A DNA stretch of 64,000 bases from Lethocerus indicus (taxonomy: Eukaryota; Arthropoda; Insecta; Hemiptera; Belostomatidae), in the NCBI GenBank assembly GCA_019843655.1, contig JACDQD010000005.1, forward strand, positions 1,391,575 through 1,455,574, in the 5' to 3' direction. Of the stretch, positions 59,474 to 64,000 are shown piece after piece; the stretch's first letter is position 1; each line of letters opens with the position of its first letter. The notes beneath the pieces were generated by a model. That model was not told the DNA's origin, made no database searches, and worked only from the letters and a program-made list of their open reading frames with translations. The translations under genes were made by a program, and so were the position numbers.

Positions 59474-62400
59474 GTGAGTCCTGTTGTTGTTTCGTATATT
59501 TTTTTCCCCCCCGATCGTTTCAATTAACAGAACTTGGAGACGACTTGCTCGGCTGGCCACGGCTTTGTACTTAACATGCCGGCTCCGCCATTATCCTCTC
59601 TCTATCTCTCTCTGCAGTCGTTCCCCGTTTTCTTCACACCGTCCGTCCGTATTATCGGGCCTGATTTTACGGGCCGAATATATTTTTCGAAAGTTTCCGG
59701 CCTTTTTTTATAGAAGTGCGGACTGAAAAGAAAATTCCGACCTGTGCCGATTTCCCCAACGCACGTTTCCGTACACGTATCTGGCCCGACTACCGATTAT
59801 TACTTTTAACGAATCGTTTGTCGTTTTACCGTTATTTTTTTAAACAAATTTAAATCTCGATATGTTTCACTGTACGAATTTGAATCTCGGACTCTTATTA
59901 ATCGATACCGCTTCGTTTTTTGGCCAGATGCAACGCTATAGGATGGCCGTGTACTCAATGTATGTCGATATTTTGCTAAATATTTATAAATTCGATTTTC
60001 TCATTACACTGTGCCCTCGTACGATTATTTTGTCTGTTTCAATTTCTAGCATTTTTCTTTAAACCTCGATGAAAAATACTTGGACAAAATTATTGATCTC
60101 GGCTGCGGCATATTTTTATTGTTATATATAGATCTGTTGAAGAATTAAACGTTTTGTATATCGCATTCAACGAGTTGTATTTGAAGAATTAATTTTTATA
60201 TATAATTTAAGGATATATCGGAATAATTAATGGACTGTATTGAGAGATGTATGGACGGATGTGAAAGGTTGGATGAGTCATTATCGAGGTGTAATAATGC
60301 CATTCGATTTTCAACCTAGGCAACTTTTAAATTCTATTTAGTTTTTAGATCATTATATTATATTGTGTAAAAACTTTTATTTCAATTACAGCTGGGCTTT
60401 TCAATGTCATATTTCTGCCAATACCAACCTCATGCAATGAAATGCCCTTGTATGGTCATAATTTTGTTCTCCGTGGGAAATTTCCCTGACCAGATTTGAT
60501 TTTTTTTTTACGGTTTTCAAATTTAATTACATATTTATTGGGGGTTAAAATATTTAAAAACCGACTATATCTGAAAATGACTTTCTGTTCTCATTAAAAG
60601 TAGTTTTTTTATATGTATTATTTGTAAAATTTCTCACTTTCCAAGCGTTTTATGCGCTCCGAATGATAAGCCACATGTTATTTGATCAATAGTTTGTATA
60701 TTTAGGCTTCCATTGCATCAGACATGGATGTCAATTGATTTTTCTAATTCTCTTCCTTTTAGCTTTTCTATGCTCAATAATTTTGTAAGTAAATATTTAA
60801 AACTATGATTGTTAATGTTTAATTAATTTTCTTTATAAAATTATAATCCTTAATTTAAAAAAAAATGGAATACAAGGGATCTATCCTGTATCCTTTAAAC
60901 AGGATGTAGTTCATATTGAAATTTATTTTTACAATTGGAATAAAACTTTAAACTCGTGTATCTGACATTTTTATGGCATTGTTTTCAAATTACGGACAAA
61001 CTAAATTATTCACATTTTTTGTTACAATGTCGGATTGAATATATTATTATTTGAAATTAGAGAAGCGCCAATTTATTAAATGTGATTCAAAGAAGGGTGA
61101 TTTAATAGAAAAATGATAAAAAAAGGATGAACTGCCGCTGAATAAATTTTAGATATAATACAGATAATATATCATAGTTAATTTTGAGTTACATCTAAAA
61201 GATAAATACAGGGAGAAAACATTTATATTTTTTATTTTTATGAAAAAATTAATATCTGTTTATTTTTACACAAATGTTGTTAAGAACATTGATTCCAACC
61301 TTAAAATTGGTCATCATCATTATATTTTTTTTTCTTACATTTGTTGAACAATAATGTGCTACTTTTCTTCACTACTTACGTATTTATGTAAGTATGTATT
61401 GTACATATAGCTTGAAAATGTAAAAAACATACTTAGTCAGTTATCTTAACCGATATAATAAAGGCTGAGATATTTTAAATGTATATCAGGGGAAAAAAAG
61501 AACAGAACAAAAAGATTTTTGCCAATGTTATATACGTTTCAAACCACATGAATCCCTGCATTGATCTAAATATTGATGAGTTTCCTATTTAACTGTAGAC
61601 AGTGTATTTCATCCCTGTATTTTTTTATGTTTGAAACCACAAAATCAAAATCGTGGTATTGGAGTAAGTGAAAGTGATTCGACCGCGGCGGAGGATAGGG
61701 CGTCTGTGTTACATATATGTGTGTGTGTCTGCCCTTGCTGAAGGGATACAATGTGTATAGCAGCGGTGGGAGGTGGACATTACTGTGTGTATGGCCTGCA
61801 AATAACGTCCACATGAGAGATAGAGATAGAGGGAGGGAGAGGGAGAGGGAGAGATGAGACCCCACACTGAGATGAGATGAGACCCATCTGCGCCCACATC
61901 TGTCCCCTTCCCCACACACGCATAAAACATCTTAACCATACTTTTTGTATAAACATTTCTATTTTGTTTCGTGTTTCGGTACCCCTTCGATATGGGATAA
62001 CATGTATAAATATTGACCTGAAAAAATTTTTGTTAAATGCATTAGCCCCCAATGATTTTGTACAATATATGAGACAACCCCCTCCCCCCCCCCAACCATA
62101 TAACTATTTCGAAACTGAAATCTATACTTAGAAAAAATTTTCAAGAAAATTTTCTAATATATTCTTCGGGAGAAATAAGAGACGGGGGGAGGGGGGGGGT
62201 TAAATTTGTCAATTCCCTTAGAAGTCGCTTTTGGGCTTCGCCAGTTTTTCATCTCGCGCACGCGCAACGGTGGCGCGTGTAGGAAAAACCGAAACCGCTT
62301 TCCCAGAGTATTTCAGGATGGATTATTTGTAATAGTAGACGGGATGTGGCCGGCGGGGGGAAGACGTTTCGCCTGAAATTGCGGAGAAAAACGCTCGAAA

Positions 62401-64000
62401 GTTTCGGAAAGGCGATTTTGTGTTGTTAAGGGGAGGGGGATGTTCTCTTCCGTCGTTCTGTAGATGGGGCGCGGCCAATGAATCAGAGGGGGTTTTCTCT
62501 TGGAAAAACTCCGATTAAACGTCTCATCGACCACTTTACTTTTTTATATCACGCGACAAAATCGATAGCGGCGATCGATTTCGCAATCGTTTCGACACAC
62601 CGGTCTCTTCGATTATCGAAAGTGTGTAGGGAGTTTCAGGCTGGTGGACGTTTAGAGGCACGTATTTTATCCACTACCCCGAATCTTGAACCCGATTGAA
62701 AAATTGTGGAAAATAATTATAAAATTTGTTCTGTCGACTGTACAAAAAAAAAATGGGGGGGGGATTTTAAGTAGAAAAGGGTTTTCGGTTGGAGAAGTTT
62801 CGGGGACCGACGCCCTCCAACAGAGCGTAAAGCAGCAGCATCAGCCACCACGCCCTACTGATCCTCCTCAACACTTTTTATGAGTCCAATACCCCCCGGC
62901 CCTAGCTTTGCTCACAAACTTTCTAATTATTGTACAAAATGAGAGAAAATCAACGCGGCAATATAGTTTACTCGAGGTGGGATGGGGGGGGGGGGAATTG
63001 GTAATATAATAAGATGATTTCTTCTTGCTACTGCAAGAGTAATCTTTCAGAGTTAACAAAATGTGGACAGAAAATAATATATAAGAGAAATAGAAACCGA
63101 ATATACATTTTAAATGCCCAACATATATTCAACTGTAGTAACGATAGTGGGGAAAACGGCAAAGTTCCTGGCCCCACCACGTGTCCTAATAAATTTCACG
63201 AATACATCTTTTTAATAATAAAGAAATGAACTGATGTAAATCTTAGAAAGTATTATCAAAACGAATAATACTGCAGTTGGATAAGATGAAATGTTCAATT
63301 CAGGCAGTTATTCTATCTCGTTTAATTTCCTCGAAATATTTACTTTCTCAATAACTTTCGGCTTTAATCTCTTGTTGACCGAGTGATAATAAATCGACGC
63401 TCGAGTGTACGATTAAGTGCGTCCAATTGACGACAGGGTTCGAACATATCTCCTGATATCGATTTCACTTTGTAATTCTTTTATATTGTCCGGTCCTTTT
63501 TGGGGGGGGCGATGGGGGGGGAGGGGGAGGAAAGTTCTATATTGGGAGTACAATTTTCGGGGGTCATTTCAAACGGATAAGACTTTCTTTTTTCATATTT
63601 TGTTTTCGGAACGGGAGAAAAATTAAAAGTCTACAAAATGGAAAATCGGCGCCGCGTGACGTCATCAGTTTACGATTCCGCTCGAACGAGTGCGTCGGCC
63701 CGAGCGCAACGAGGCGGCGACGAATAAATAATTTTCGCGCTTTCCACCTTTCGGAAATAATTGTTTCCGAAAATTTTATTAACCCCAGTCTTAAAGATTT
63801 CCACCCGCGTGGGGAAAATAGAAGGATTTTTTTTTTTTAGTTACTCCCCACAGTTATCCGCAATTTACTACTAACTGCAGTTTTCGGACAAGACTTTTCT
63901 GCGTCTTGGGAGCGAGTATCGGAAAAATAAGCAGAGTGGACCATTTTAGAGCACAGATCGACGCTTTCAACTATGCAATGAATCGACAAAATCTAAAATA
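59474..64000 (+). other. Probable first intron of the downstream gene
   Basis: 59.5-61.6 kb is AT-rich with nothing recognisable. 61.8-61.86 kb has a purine-rich GAGATAGAG/GGGAGA tract. 62.07-63.53 kb has repeated long G or C runs. Beyond about 63.6 kb CpG rises again around TGACGTCA (63657-63664). Small ORFs here have no known relatives that I can see. Confidence 0.4.
63657..63664. promoter_or_regulatory. CRE-like site TGACGTCA
   Basis: Perfect palindromic CREB/ATF site inside a CpG-rich patch (about 63640-63740). It may mark an enhancer or alternative promoter. Confidence 0.35.

Overview
The window reads as a nuclear fragment of an arthropod genome, most likely an insect. It has GT-AG introns, a 14-exon RTF1 gene with animal-like domain order, two secreted AAPAV-repeat cuticular protein genes with TATA/initiator promoters, and piggyBac-type (TTAA), mariner and non-LTR relics. 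I could not place the species. AAPAV-rich cuticle proteins fit a hemimetabolous insect but do not prove it.

Layout. 1-7.9 kb: mostly non-coding. A CpG-poor island at about 3.05-4.78 kb holds one plausible but unidentified exon, and a foldback element sits inside a TTAA MITE at 5.3-5.85 kb. 7.9-12.4 kb: cuticular protein gene A (minus strand, two exons). 12.4-25.2 kb: repeat-rich desert with foldback elements, TTAA MITEs, LINE scraps and a mariner tail. 25.2-27.0 kb: cuticular protein gene B, a paralogue of A with the same strand, exon structure and leader. 27-39.2 kb: a second repeat desert, with many foldback copies and two deleted mariners. 39.2-42.2 kb: AT-rich and geneless. 42.4-58 kb: RTF1 (plus strand), encoding a Paf1-complex transcription elongation factor, with TTAA MITEs in introns 4 and 11. 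58.7-64 kb: a CpG-rich CCAAT promoter, a first exon that ends exactly at ATG|GT, and the start of a long intron of a gene that continues past the window.

The most unusual item is a non-coding repeat family of about 140-305 bp with roughly 20 copies or pieces. It occurs as single arms and as head-to-head foldbacks. Four copies are flanked by direct repeats of about 16-17 bp. That target duplication is too long for common cut-and-paste superfamilies, and the copies carry no poly(A) tail. The two cuticle genes share a leader motif, a four-codon first exon and a signal peptide, so they are tandem duplicates. Both show clustered one-base frame breaks where GGGGG repeat units have become GGGG.
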